Assembly (NCBI RefSeq): GCF_900110655.1
Contig: NZ_FOEQ01000002.1
Location: 186,001-250,000 of the forward strand
DNA: 64,000 nucleotides
DNA from: Pseudomonas soli
GTDB taxonomy: Bacteria; Pseudomonadota; Gammaproteobacteria; Pseudomonadales; Pseudomonadaceae
Reading direction: 5' to 3'
Shown here: positions 16,585 through 25,407 of the stretch, one piece after another
How the letters are laid out: the number at the start of each line of letters is the position of its first letter
Numbering within the stretch: position 1 is the first letter of the stretch
Translations under genes and position numbers: made by a program
Notes under the pieces: generated by a model
What the model was told of the DNA's origin: nothing
The model's input: only the letters and a program-made list of their open reading frames with translations
The model's database searches: none

Positions 16585-17277
16585 TTATTCGAGCAGACAA
16601 AGGGGATGAGTATCACACAAGGGCTGCGCGCTATTCAGCACCCGCTCGAGCAAGCAACGTTCTAATTCGGTAGAATACGTCGCGCCGAAATCGAAAAAGG
16701 TCCCGGCGGGATTTCGCTGTACGTGAAACAAGCCGACTAGATTATCGCCATCACGTTCTAAAATCAGTTCAAGATGCGACTCGGCCCGCGTATTACCGAC
16801 AAGATAAATGTACCCTGCTACCTCTGCCCGACCGCACCAGTTCAGTTCTGCCCAGAGCTGCAGACTGCCATCCCCGGCTGCTGCTTGAGGCAACGACCAT
16901 GCCCCGGTACCGTTTGCCCACCCACGCAAGGCCGGTAGCAATCGCTCGAGGGACAAAACCTCAAGCATGTGCCCACGCAAACCGAAATGCGCAGCGTTGA
17001 TTGTCGATTCAGGAGCAGCATCCAGTGCGACCACCCTGGCCTGCAGCACATGGCTGAAGGCGATTTCAGAAGGTTGCTCACTCCAGCCATTGAGATCAGA
17101 AACACTTGGGCACCAGATGAGCCGTACGGTTTCATCAATCTGAATGCGCTCATGACGCTCGAAATAGGCAAGCGTGACCGTCCCTACGACCGGCAACAGC
17201 GCATCGAGACGCACCTGCGGCGCGCTGTGATCGACCTTGCTGCTATTGGGCCAGAACAGTGGCCAGTAAGTCTGCAT
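16585..17277 (-). CDS. Hypothetical protein, second gene of a lipoprotein pair
   Basis: A 230-residue protein of unknown function with no signal peptide or transmembrane segment. It is rich in aromatic residues and mixed beta-type segments (VRLDALLPVVGTVTLAYFERHERIQ, and repeated WAE/WCG stretches) and ends in a Cys-containing tail. I recognise no motif. It begins 12 bases after the stop of the upstream lipoprotein gene, so the two are likely one transcript. Codon use is less GC-biased than in the flanking housekeeping genes, which suggests a strain-variable pair. Confidence 0.65.
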   Translation of the reverse strand: MQTYWPLFWPNSSKVDHSAPQVRLDALLPVVGTVTLAYFERHERIQIDETVRLIWCPSVSDLNGWSEQPSEIAFSHVLQARVVALDAAPESTINAAHFGLRGHMLEVLSLERLLPALRGWANGTGAWSLPQAAAGDGSLQLWAELNWCGRAEVAGYIYLVGNTRAESHLELILERDGDNLVGLFHVQRNPAGTFFDFGATYSTELERCLLERVLNSAQPLCDTHPLCLLE

Positions 17278-17289
17278 CAGAGCAAATCC

Positions 17290-17865
17290 TCAACCGCCCA
17301 TGCGCTTGGTCAACGCTTCGCTACCCTTGGGCGGGTAGACCACCTCCTGGGTATCGAGGTCGCGAATCTCGGAGGTAATAGTGATGGTCATCGTCTCTCG
17401 CCCAGGTGGGCCATTGATGGCATCAACCGTATCAAAGTCGACGATGTAGCGCTTGCCTGCACGAAACTCGACGTCACGCGCGGTGAAACCGCATTTGCCG
17501 CCACCGGTTCCCAGCGCATTCATCGAGGCCCAGCACCAACTCAGCGAGTGCTTGCCCGGCGTCAGGCGCAGCGCCTGCTTGCCTGCAATATCGAGAATCG
17601 ACCGGCGCCCGGCCCCTTCGAGCAACTGGTCATCGACATGGGTGGCCAGCAGTAGCCGATGGAACGGCACGCCCAAGGCTCGGTAACGGACAGTGGCGAA
17701 GTACACGACCGGTGCGTCGGCCTGGTTACCGGACAGATCATGGGGCGCCATCGTTTCCGGCGCCCAGTCGCCCTGGTATTCCTTGTAGTGGTAGTTGGAG
17801 CAGGCGCCGAGCAGGCCGGCAAGTGACAGGGCGACAACCGATTTGAAGCAGGACGACAGACGCAT
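17290..17865 (-). CDS. Predicted lipoprotein
   Basis: A 191-residue protein with a lipoprotein signal peptide: positively charged start, hydrophobic core VVALSLAGLL, and lipobox LGAC at about residue 22, followed by Ser-Asn, so outer-membrane sorting is expected. The mature part is beta-rich (YFATVRYRALGVPF, GKHSLSWCWASM, GKRYIVDFDTV) and resembles small surface lipoproteins that have a carbohydrate-binding-like fold, but no family could be named. ATG 17865 is preferred to upstream starts because it gives a proper lipoprotein signal and has AAGGAAG upstream. First gene of a probable two-gene operon. Confidence 0.75.
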   Translation of the reverse strand: MRLSSCFKSVVALSLAGLLGACSNYHYKEYQGDWAPETMAPHDLSGNQADAPVVYFATVRYRALGVPFHRLLLATHVDDQLLEGAGRRSILDIAGKQALRLTPGKHSLSWCWASMNALGTGGGKCGFTARDVEFRAGKRYIVDFDTVDAINGPPGRETMTITITSEIRDLDTQEVVYPPKGSEALTKRMGG

Positions 17866-18019
17866 GGTTCTTCCTTGATAAATGCAGGCGCAAGGATAGC
17901 GGCTGCGCCCCCTGAAAATCAAAATGCCATCACCCTTATGATTCACGCCCCGCGGTGTATGCTTCGCGCAAAGGCCAGCAGCCACCTGCGGCCTCCCTGC
18001 CCCTGAAAAGGACATCGTC

Positions 18020-18478
18020 ATGCCCCGCCTGGACTGGCTTGAACACCACATGGCCCACAGCGATACCCTCGCCCAGTGGCTGCACCAACAGTTCCACTAC
18101 GAGTACGCGGACGTGCCGCTTAGCGACTGGCAACGCGAGTTCGCCGAGGGCCAGCGCAACGGCCAATGGCGATGCCTGGTCGCCCTCGACGGCGACCGCC
18201 TGCTGGGCAGCGCCGCCCTGGCCAGCGACGACCTGCCCGGGCGCGGCGACCTTGGTCCGTGGCTGGCCTGCGTGTTCGTCACCCCGCAAGCACGAGGGCA
18301 AGGCCTGGCGGAGCAACTGATCGCAGGCATCTGCGACCATGCACGCAGCAGCGGGGTCTCCACGCTCTACCTGCACACCCACGACCAGAGCGCCTACTAC
18401 GCCAAGCGTGGCTGGGTGCCGCTGGAACCCTTCGAGGCCTGGGGGCAGCAGCACTGGCTGATGTCACGCACGCTCTGA
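18020..18478 (+). CDS. GNAT family N-acetyltransferase
   Basis: A 152-residue acetyl-CoA-dependent N-acetyltransferase. Visible elements are the beta-strand WRCLVALDGDRLLGSAAL, the acetyl-CoA pyrophosphate-binding loop VTPQARGQGLAEQLI, and the C-terminal AYYAKRGW motif typical of the fold. Acceptor substrate unknown. It is divergent from the lipoprotein pair and followed by a REP-like sequence. Confidence 0.88.
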   Translation: MPRLDWLEHHMAHSDTLAQWLHQQFHYEYADVPLSDWQREFAEGQRNGQWRCLVALDGDRLLGSAALASDDLPGRGDLGPWLACVFVTPQARGQGLAEQLIAGICDHARSSGVSTLYLHTHDQSAYYAKRGWVPLEPFEAWGQQHWLMSRTL

Positions 18479-18503
18479 TCGCTTGCCCGATGGCCTATGT
18501 AGA

Positions 18504-18520
18504 AGCGGGCTTGCCCCGCG
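18504..18520. repeat. Single REP-like unit
   Basis: AGCGGGCTTGCCCCGCG matches the core arm of the inverted REP pair at 53968-54029. It stands alone between the acetyltransferase and the permease gene. Confidence 0.6.
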
Positions 18521-18647
18521 TCAGAGCCATCCGTGCCTCACACAAATGATCCAGCAGGGAATTATTTAGCGCGCCGTTGTATCTGACCCTAGGTACAAGG
18601 CTGGCCAAACCATGGCCATGCCCCCAAGCCTTCAAGGACAACGGCCC

Positions 18648-20150
18648 ATGAAATCACGCAGAAAACCCGTCAAGCCCATCGGCCTGAAGGACATCACCAT
18701 CGTCGACGACGCCAAGATGCGCAAGGCCATCACCGCCGCCGCGCTGGGCAACGCGATGGAATGGTTCGACTTTGGCGTCTACGGCTTCGTCGCCTATGCC
18801 CTGGGCAAGGTGTTCTTCCCCAACGCCAGCCCCGGCGTGCAGATGATCGCGGCGCTGGCCACCTTCTCCGTGCCCTTCCTGATCCGCCCGCTGGGCGGGC
18901 TGTTCTTCGGCGCCCTGGGCGACCGCTACGGGCGCCAGAAAGTGCTGGCCGCGACCATCGTGATCATGTCCCTGAGCACCTTCGCCATCGGCCTGATCCC
19001 CTCCTACGCCAGCATCGGCATCTGGGCGCCGATCCTGCTGTTGCTGGCGAAGATGGCCCAGGGCTTCTCGGTGGGCGGTGAATACACCGGGGCCTCGATC
19101 TTCGTCGCCGAGTACGCCCCGGACCGCAAGCGCGGCTTCCTCGGCAGCTGGCTGGACTTCGGCTCGATCGCCGGCTTCGTCCTCGGCGCTGGCGTGGTGG
19201 TGCTGATCTCGACGCTCCTCGGCGAGGAACAGTTCCTCGAATGGGGCTGGCGCCTGCCGTTCTTCCTGGCCCTGCCGCTGGGCCTGATCGGCCTGTACCT
19301 GCGCCACGCGCTGGAAGAAACCCCGGCCTTCCAGCAACACGTCGAAAAACTCGAGCAAGGTGACCGCGAAGGCCTGGCCAGCGGGCCGAAAGTATCGTTC
19401 AAGGAGGTGGCGACCCAGCACTGGCGCAGCCTGCTGACCTGCATCGGCGTGGTGATCGCCACCAACGTCACCTACTACATGCTGCTCACCTACATGCCCA
19501 GCTACCTCTCGCACAACCTGCACTACAGCGAAGACCACGGCGTGCTGATCATCATCGCGATCATGGTCGGCATGCTGTTCGTGCAGCCGATCATCGGCCT
19601 GCTCAGCGACAAGTGGGGGCGCAAGCCATTCATCATCATCGGCAGCGTCGGCCTGTTCGCCCTGGCGATCCCGGCGTTCATGCTGATCACCAGCGGCAAG
19701 CTGGCGGTGATCTTCGCCGGCCTGTTGATCCTCGCCGTGCTGCTGAACTTCTTCATCGGCGTGATGGCCTCGACCCTGCCGGCGATGTTCCCCACCCACA
19801 TCCGCTACAGCGCCCTGGCCAGCGCCTTCAACATCTCGGTGCTGATCGCCGGCCTGACCCCGACCCTCGCCGCCTGGCTGGTGGAAACCACCGACAACCT
19901 GTACATGCCGGCCTATTACCTGATGGTGATCGCCGTGATCGGCCTGCTCACCGGCCTGACCATGAAGGAGACCGCCAACCGTCCGTTGCGCGGCGCCGCC
20001 CCGGCCGCCTCGGATATCGACGAAGCCCGCGAACTTTTGCAGGAGCACCACGACAACATCGAACAGAAGATCGAGGACATCGACGCGCAGATCGCCGAGC
20101 TGGAGGCCAAGCGCAAGACCCTGGCCCAGCAGCACCCACGCATCGATTGA
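18648..20150 (+). CDS. proP: ProP-like MFS osmolyte/metabolite:H+ symporter
   Basis: A 500-residue, 12-helix permease of the metabolite:H+ symporter family. It begins with the usual AALGNAMEWFDFGVYGF, has the loop motif GDRYGRQKVL between helices 2 and 3, and LSDKWGRKPF in the second half. The C-terminus (about residues 445-500) is a long charged segment, EARELLQEHHDNIEQKIEDIDAQ onward, predicted to be a coiled coil, as in the osmosensing ProP of Escherichia coli, which is also 500 residues. ATG 18648 is chosen for AAGGA 9 bases upstream. The substrate is probably proline/betaine-type osmolytes, which fits the trehalose genes further on, but related permeases carry dicarboxylates. Confidence 0.85.
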   Translation: MKSRRKPVKPIGLKDITIVDDAKMRKAITAAALGNAMEWFDFGVYGFVAYALGKVFFPNASPGVQMIAALATFSVPFLIRPLGGLFFGALGDRYGRQKVLAATIVIMSLSTFAIGLIPSYASIGIWAPILLLLAKMAQGFSVGGEYTGASIFVAEYAPDRKRGFLGSWLDFGSIAGFVLGAGVVVLISTLLGEEQFLEWGWRLPFFLALPLGLIGLYLRHALEETPAFQQHVEKLEQGDREGLASGPKVSFKEVATQHWRSLLTCIGVVIATNVTYYMLLTYMPSYLSHNLHYSEDHGVLIIIAIMVGMLFVQPIIGLLSDKWGRKPFIIIGSVGLFALAIPAFMLITSGKLAVIFAGLLILAVLLNFFIGVMASTLPAMFPTHIRYSALASAFNISVLIAGLTPTLAAWLVETTDNLYMPAYYLMVIAVIGLLTGLTMKETANRPLRGAAPAASDIDEARELLQEHHDNIEQKIEDIDAQIAELEAKRKTLAQQHPRID

Positions 20151-20298
20151 GGAGGCTTGCGCATTCCGCCGGATTGCTTGCCTGATCCTCTGAACCTGCG
20201 GGGTGCATCGATTGCGCAACGAGGCCATGTGCTAGCGTTTCTGGATTGGGGAACAGCGTATTCCCCGCTTCCAGAACCGATGATCAGCAGGTGAGCCC

Positions 20299-20754
20299 AT
20301 GGAACTAAGAATCAACCAGCAGACCTACCAGGTCGAGGCCGACGCCGACACGCCCTTGCTCTGGGTAATCCGCGACGACCTCGGCCTGACCGGCACCAAG
20401 TATGGTTGCGGCCTGGCCCAATGCGGCGCCTGCTCGGTGCTGGTGGACGGCAATGTGGTGCGCGCCTGCGTCACCCCGGTGGCCGGCGTGGTCGGTCGTG
20501 AAGTCACCACCATCGAGGCCATCGAAGCCGACGCCGTAGGCAAGCGCGTGGTCGCCGCCTGGGTCGAGCACCAGGTGGCCCAGTGCGGCTACTGCCAGTC
20601 CGGCCAGGTGATGGCGGCCACCGCGCTGCTCAAGCACACCCCCAAGCCCAGCACCGAACAGATCGACGCGGCCATGGTCAACCTGTGCCGCTGCGGCACC
20701 TACAACGCCATCCATGCCGCCGTGCACGAACTAGCCCAAGGGGAGAACGCCTGA
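20299..20754 (+). CDS. iorA: Molybdenum hydroxylase 2Fe-2S subunit (isoquinoline 1-oxidoreductase alpha type)
   Basis: A 151-residue electron-transfer subunit with two [2Fe-2S] clusters. The plant-ferredoxin-type cluster is in CGLAQCGACSVLVDG (with an upstream Cys at YGCG) and the helical cluster in QCGYCQSGQ and NLCRCGTY. It has no signal peptide; in this family it is exported together with the Tat-tagged large subunit. Its stop overlaps the start of the next gene (TGATG), so subunits are made in stoichiometric amounts. The natural substrate of such enzymes is an N-heterocycle or aldehyde; the name iorA indicates family, not proven substrate. Confidence 0.9.
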   Translation: MELRINQQTYQVEADADTPLLWVIRDDLGLTGTKYGCGLAQCGACSVLVDGNVVRACVTPVAGVVGREVTTIEAIEADAVGKRVVAAWVEHQVAQCGYCQSGQVMAATALLKHTPKPSTEQIDAAMVNLCRCGTYNAIHAAVHELAQGENA

Positions 20755-23000
20755 TGAACGCGCGTCTCGACACCCCTGACGACCTGGCACGGCTGCGCAG
20801 CGGCGAAACGGTCAACCTGTCACGCCGGCGTTTTCTTGCCGGTAGCGCCATCGGCGCCCTGGTGCTGGGCTTCGGCCTGCCGCTGGGCTCGGCGCGGGTG
20901 CAGGCCGCCACCGCGAACACCGAGCGCGGCACCCAGGTGCCAGCCTTACTGGAAATCCGCCCCGACGGCAGCGTGCACCTGCTCAGCCCGTTCATGGAGG
21001 GCGGGCAAGGCGTCAACACGGCCATGGCGCAGATCATCGGCGAAGAACTGGACGCCGACCCGGCCACCTTCGTGGTCGAAAGCGCGCCGGCGGGCGAGGC
21101 CTACGTGGTGATGGAGAACGGCCTGCGCATCACCGGCGGCAGCATGTCGGTGCGCATGAGCTACCCGACCATGCGCCGCCTCGGCGCCCTGGCCCGCGCC
21201 ATGCTGCTGCAGGCCGGCGCCGAGCAGCTGGGGGTGCCAGTGGGTGAACTGAGCACCGAGCCTGGCAAGGTGGTGCACGCGGCCTCGGGCCGTGCGCTGG
21301 GCTACGGCGAACTGGCCGCCAAGGCCATGGACCTGCCTGTGCCTGACCCTGCCAGCGTCAAGCTGCGCGACCCCAGCCAGTTCCGCTGGATCGGCAAGCC
21401 GGTGCAGCGCCTCGACGCCTACGACAAGTCCACCGGCAAGGCCGTCTACAGCATCGACGTCAAGGTCGACGGCATGCTCCACGCCGCCGTGCAGCATGCC
21501 CCGCGCCTGGGCATGACCGTAGGCAACCTGCGCAACGAGGAACAGGTCAAGGCGATGAAGGGCGTGCACTCGGTGCATCAACTGCCCGGTGCGGTCGCCG
21601 TGGTCGCCGAACGCTGGTGGCACGCCAAGCGTGCGGTGGAAGCGCTGCAGGTGGACTGGAAGGAAGTGGCAGCCGACAGCCAGGTGCGGCCTATGCCTGC
21701 CGATTTCTCCAGCGATGGCTGGCGCGAACACCTGGCCGCCCAGACCGGGCCAAGCCGCGACGAGGAAAACCACGGCGATGTCGCCGGCGCCCTGGCCGCG
21801 GCCAAGACCAAGGTCGAAGCCACCTACCACAACCAGTTCCTCAACCACGCGCAGTTGGAACCGCCCTCCGCCACCGCCCGTTTCAACCCCGACGGCTCGC
21901 TGGAAGTGTGGCTGCCCAACCAGGCCCAGGACATGTTCCGCGACGACATCGCCAAGCGCACCGGCCTGGACCCGGCGCGGATCACCCTGCATTCGCCACT
22001 GCTCGGCGGTTTCTTCGGTCGGCACTTCCTGTACGACTCGGCCAACCCCTACCCGCAGGCCATCGCCCTGGCCAAGGCGGTCGGCAGGCCGGTGAAACTG
22101 ATCTGGAGCCGCGAGGAGGAGTTCCTGCGCGATGCCATGCGCCCCATGGCTGTGGTCAAGTTCCGCGCCGCGCTGGACGAAAAAGGCCTGCCGGTGGCCA
22201 TCGAGGCGATCAGCGCCACCGAAGGCCCGACTGAAGCCATTGCCGGCAAGCAGGGCGACACGGTAGACCCCACCGCCCTCGAAGGGCTGTCGGGCAAGGC
22301 CTACGCCATCGCCAACAAGCGCATCGCGCAGATCTATGTCAAAGGCCCGGCCATGCTCGGCTACTGGCGCTCGGTGGGCAATTCGCTGAACGACTTCTTC
22401 TACGAGTCGTTCCTCGACGAGCTGGCCGACAAGGGCGGCCACGATCCCTTCGAGCTGCGCCTGCAACTGCTGCGGGACAACCCGCGCCTGACCACCCTGC
22501 TGCAGGCGGTGGGCGAGCTGTCCGGCGGCTGGAAGCGCGGCCCGTTCACCGCCGAGGACGGCAGCAAGCGCGCCCGTGGCGTGGCCATGGCCTCGCCGTT
22601 CGGCTCGGAGGCGGCGGTCATCGCCGAAGTGTCGCTGGAGGGCGGCCAGGTCAAGGTGCACGACATCTGGCAGGCCATCGACCCGGGCAGCATCGTCAAC
22701 CCGGCGATCATCGAGGCCCAGGTCAACGGCGCGGTATCCCTGGGTCTGTCCCAGGTGCTGCTGGAAGAATCGGTGTGGCTGAACGGCATGCCACGGGCGC
22801 GCAACTACGACCTCTACCCGGTGCTGCCGCCGTCGCGCATGGCCCGGGTGCATGTGCGCATCGTCGAGAGCGGGGCAAAGATGGGCGGCATCGGTGAACC
22901 GCCGCTGCCGGCGGTGGCGCCTGCGGTGGCCAACGCCGTGGCGCAGCTCACCGGCCAGCGCGTGCGCAGCATGCCCCTGAGCCGCCATACCTTCAGCTGA
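20754..23000 (+). CDS. iorB: Molybdopterin-binding large subunit (isoquinoline 1-oxidoreductase beta type)
   Basis: A 748-residue catalytic subunit of the xanthine dehydrogenase family carrying the molybdopterin cytosine dinucleotide cofactor. A Tat signal is plain: Ser23-Arg24-Arg25-Arg26-Phe27-Leu, then a hydrophobic stretch and cleavage near VQA. The catalytic Glu motif GGIGEPPLPAVAPAVANAV is near the C-terminus, and GGSMSVRMSY and GGFFGRHF are cofactor-binding segments. With IorA and the next cytochrome c it should form a periplasmic oxidoreductase that hands electrons to the respiratory chain. ATG 20754 overlaps the iorA stop. Confidence 0.92.
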   Translation: MNARLDTPDDLARLRSGETVNLSRRRFLAGSAIGALVLGFGLPLGSARVQAATANTERGTQVPALLEIRPDGSVHLLSPFMEGGQGVNTAMAQIIGEELDADPATFVVESAPAGEAYVVMENGLRITGGSMSVRMSYPTMRRLGALARAMLLQAGAEQLGVPVGELSTEPGKVVHAASGRALGYGELAAKAMDLPVPDPASVKLRDPSQFRWIGKPVQRLDAYDKSTGKAVYSIDVKVDGMLHAAVQHAPRLGMTVGNLRNEEQVKAMKGVHSVHQLPGAVAVVAERWWHAKRAVEALQVDWKEVAADSQVRPMPADFSSDGWREHLAAQTGPSRDEENHGDVAGALAAAKTKVEATYHNQFLNHAQLEPPSATARFNPDGSLEVWLPNQAQDMFRDDIAKRTGLDPARITLHSPLLGGFFGRHFLYDSANPYPQAIALAKAVGRPVKLIWSREEEFLRDAMRPMAVVKFRAALDEKGLPVAIEAISATEGPTEAIAGKQGDTVDPTALEGLSGKAYAIANKRIAQIYVKGPAMLGYWRSVGNSLNDFFYESFLDELADKGGHDPFELRLQLLRDNPRLTTLLQAVGELSGGWKRGPFTAEDGSKRARGVAMASPFGSEAAVIAEVSLEGGQVKVHDIWQAIDPGSIVNPAIIEAQVNGAVSLGLSQVLLEESVWLNGMPRARNYDLYPVLPPSRMARVHVRIVESGAKMGGIGEPPLPAVAPAVANAVAQLTGQRVRSMPLSRHTFS

Positions 23001-23017
23001 CACGACAAGGACAGCCC

Positions 23018-24352
23018 ATGAACAACAGCCGATTCGCAAGAACCGCAGGCTGGCTGGCCTTGCCGTGCCTGGTCGCGGCAGGCCTGCTGGCCTGGTACGT
23101 CACCCGCGAGCCTGCCACGCCCTTCAGCGCCTCGGACAGCGCCAACGCCGCCCTGGTCAGCCGCGGTGAATACGTCGCCCGCCTCAGCGACTGCGTGGCC
23201 TGCCACAGCCTGCCGGGCAAGGCGCCCTTTGCCGGAGGCCTGGAAATGGCCACGCCGCTGGGGGCGATCCATGCCACCAACATCACCGCGGACCGCGAGC
23301 ACGGCATCGGCGCCTACAGCCTGGCCGACTTCGACCGCGCCGTGCGCCAGGGTGTCGCGCCAGGAGGTCGACGGCTATACCCGGCCATGCCCTACCCGTC
23401 CTATGCCAAGCTCAGCGACGACGATGTGCGGGCGCTCTATGCGTTCTTCATGAAGGGCGTGCAACCGGCAGCCGAAGCCAATATTCCCAGCAGCATTCCC
23501 TGGCCATTGAACCTGCGCTGGCCCATAGCCCTGTGGAACGGCCTCTTCGCGCCGACCACCGCCTATGCGCAGAAACCCGACCAGGATCCGCTGTGGAATC
23601 GCGGCGCCTACATCGTCCAGGGCCCCGGCCACTGCGGCAGTTGCCATACGCCTCGGGGCCTGGCCTTCAACGAGAAAGCCCTGGACGAAAGCGGCGCGCC
23701 GTTCCTCGCCGGGGCCCTGCTCGATGGCTGGTACGCGCCGAGCCTGCGCCAGGACCACAACACCGGGCTCGGGCGCTGGAGCGAAGCCGAGATCGTGCAG
23801 TTCCTCAAGACCGGGCGCAATCGCCATGCAGTGGTGTACGGTTCGATGACCGAGGCGTTCAACAACTCCACGCAGTTCATGAGCGACGACGACCTGAGCG
23901 CGATCGCCCGCTACCTCAAGGCATTGCCCGGTGAACCTCGGCGTGATGGTGCGCCCTGGCAGTACCAGGCGACGGCCGCAGCGCCTGATGCGCCCGGCGC
24001 GCACACCTACGCGACCCGTTGCGCCAGCTGCCATGGCGCCGATGGCAAGGGCCAGGCCGAGTGGATGCCGCCGCTGGCGGGAGCCACCTCGATGCTGGCC
24101 GCAGAGAATGCCTCGGCGATCAACATCACCCTCAACGGCTCGCAGCGCATCGTCGCCGCGGGGGTGCCGGACGCCTACCGCATGCCGGCGTTCCGTGAGC
24201 AGCTGTCGGACCGGGAGATCGCCGAGGTGCTGAGTTTCGCCCGCAGTGCCTGGGGCAATCAGGGTGGCGCGGTACAGGCCAAGGCGGTGGGCGAGCTGCG
24301 CGGGCATACCGACCCTGCCAGCAGTAGCCCGATCATCCTGCATATGCGCTGA
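23018..24352 (+). CDS. Membrane-anchored triheme cytochrome c, electron acceptor of the Ior-type enzyme
   Basis: A 444-residue cytochrome with three CxxCH haem sites: CVACH (Cys59-His63), CGSCH in the middle domain, and CASCH in the C-terminal domain. An uncleaved N-terminal anchor or signal spans about residues 10-28. The architecture is that of the alcohol/aldehyde-dehydrogenase cytochrome c subunits that pass electrons from periplasmic molybdo-enzymes to quinone or oxidase. It starts 17 bases after iorB with AAGGA upstream, so one transcript is likely. Confidence 0.93.
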   Translation: MNNSRFARTAGWLALPCLVAAGLLAWYVTREPATPFSASDSANAALVSRGEYVARLSDCVACHSLPGKAPFAGGLEMATPLGAIHATNITADREHGIGAYSLADFDRAVRQGVAPGGRRLYPAMPYPSYAKLSDDDVRALYAFFMKGVQPAAEANIPSSIPWPLNLRWPIALWNGLFAPTTAYAQKPDQDPLWNRGAYIVQGPGHCGSCHTPRGLAFNEKALDESGAPFLAGALLDGWYAPSLRQDHNTGLGRWSEAEIVQFLKTGRNRHAVVYGSMTEAFNNSTQFMSDDDLSAIARYLKALPGEPRRDGAPWQYQATAAAPDAPGAHTYATRCASCHGADGKGQAEWMPPLAGATSMLAAENASAINITLNGSQRIVAAGVPDAYRMPAFREQLSDREIAEVLSFARSAWGNQGGAVQAKAVGELRGHTDPASSSPIILHMR

Positions 24353-24393
24353 TACAACATTCTCAGCGTGGGCCACAGACAACCGAGGACACC

Positions 24394-25407
24394 ATGGAAA
24401 GCATCGACCTGCTGGTCCTGCGTACCACCCAAGACTGGCTCCAGGCCGGGCACCGCGTGCTGCTCGCCACTGTCGCCCGCACCTGGGGCTCCTCCCCTCG
24501 CCCGGTCGGCTCGATGATGGCCCTGCGCAACGATGGCCGGGTGGTCGGCAGCGTGTCCGGCGGCTGCATCGAGGACGACCTGATCCATCGCTACACCACC
24601 GCCCATGGCGGCCCCGGCCTGCCCCTGGGCAGGCCCGAGGTGATCCGCTATGGCGTCAGCGCCGACGAGGCCCACCGCTTCGGCCTGCCCTGCGGTGGCA
24701 CCCTGGAACTGATCCTGGAATTCGAACCGGCCGAGCTGCCCCTGCAGCAACTGCTGGATCACCTCGACCAGGGCCGGCTGATGCGCCGCCAACTGACCCT
24801 GCACAGTGGCGCGGTGAGCCTGGCCGCCACTGCCACCCCCGAGCAGTTCAGCTTCGATGGCCGACACATGATCAACACCCTCGGCCCCGGCTACCGCATG
24901 CTGCTGATCGGCGCCGGCGCGCTGGCCGAATACCTGGCGACCATGGCCTTGTTCAACGGTTTTCGCGTGGCGGTGTGCGACCCTCGCCCCGAACACATGG
25001 CGACCTGGGCGGTGGCCGGTGTCGAGCACCTCAAGGGCATGCCGGACGATGCGGTGCGCGCCTTCAACGCAGACCTGCGCACCTGCATCATTGCCGTCAG
25101 CCACGACCCCAAGCTCGACGACCTGGCGCTGCTCGAGGCCCTGCACAGCCCGGCGTTCTATATCGGCGCCATCGGTTCGCGGCGCAACAGCCAACTGCGC
25201 CGCGAGCGATTGATCGAGCACTTCGGCGAAACCGAACAGTCCCTTGAGCGCCTGCATGGCCCCATCGGCATCTACATCGGCAGCAAGACCCCAGCAGAAA
25301 TCGCGGTGAGCGTGATGGCCGAGGTCCTGGCCGCCAAGAATGCGGTCGACCTGCCACGCACTGTCAGCGTTTCCACTGCCAAGGCGTGGCAACTGCCGAT
25401 GGCTTAA
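24394..25407 (+). CDS. XdhC-family molybdenum cofactor insertion chaperone
   Basis: A 337-residue maturation factor of the XdhC/PaoD/CoxI family, which binds the (sulfurated) molybdenum cofactor and inserts it into xanthine-dehydrogenase-family enzymes. Signatures are SSPRPVGSMMAL and VSGGCIEDDL in the N-terminal domain, and a Rossmann-like C-terminal part with RMLLIGAGALAEYL and YIGAIGSRRN. It follows the cytochrome gene by 41 bases. Its TAA stop (25405-25407) overlaps the stop of the convergent PaoC-type gene. It might serve either or both molybdo-enzymes. Confidence 0.92.
   Translation: MESIDLLVLRTTQDWLQAGHRVLLATVARTWGSSPRPVGSMMALRNDGRVVGSVSGGCIEDDLIHRYTTAHGGPGLPLGRPEVIRYGVSADEAHRFGLPCGGTLELILEFEPAELPLQQLLDHLDQGRLMRRQLTLHSGAVSLAATATPEQFSFDGRHMINTLGPGYRMLLIGAGALAEYLATMALFNGFRVAVCDPRPEHMATWAVAGVEHLKGMPDDAVRAFNADLRTCIIAVSHDPKLDDLALLEALHSPAFYIGAIGSRRNSQLRRERLIEHFGETEQSLERLHGPIGIYIGSKTPAEIAVSVMAEVLAAKNAVDLPRTVSVSTAKAWQLPMA

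Noticed and set aside
18654..20228. Long open frame on the minus strand opposite the ProP-like gene
   Set aside because: The translation is a His/Gln/Asp-rich shadow of a 12-helix permease with clear family motifs on the plus strand.
20946..23039. 697-codon open frame opposite the molybdopterin subunit
   Set aside because: Antisense of a well-supported gene; no domain or start signal.
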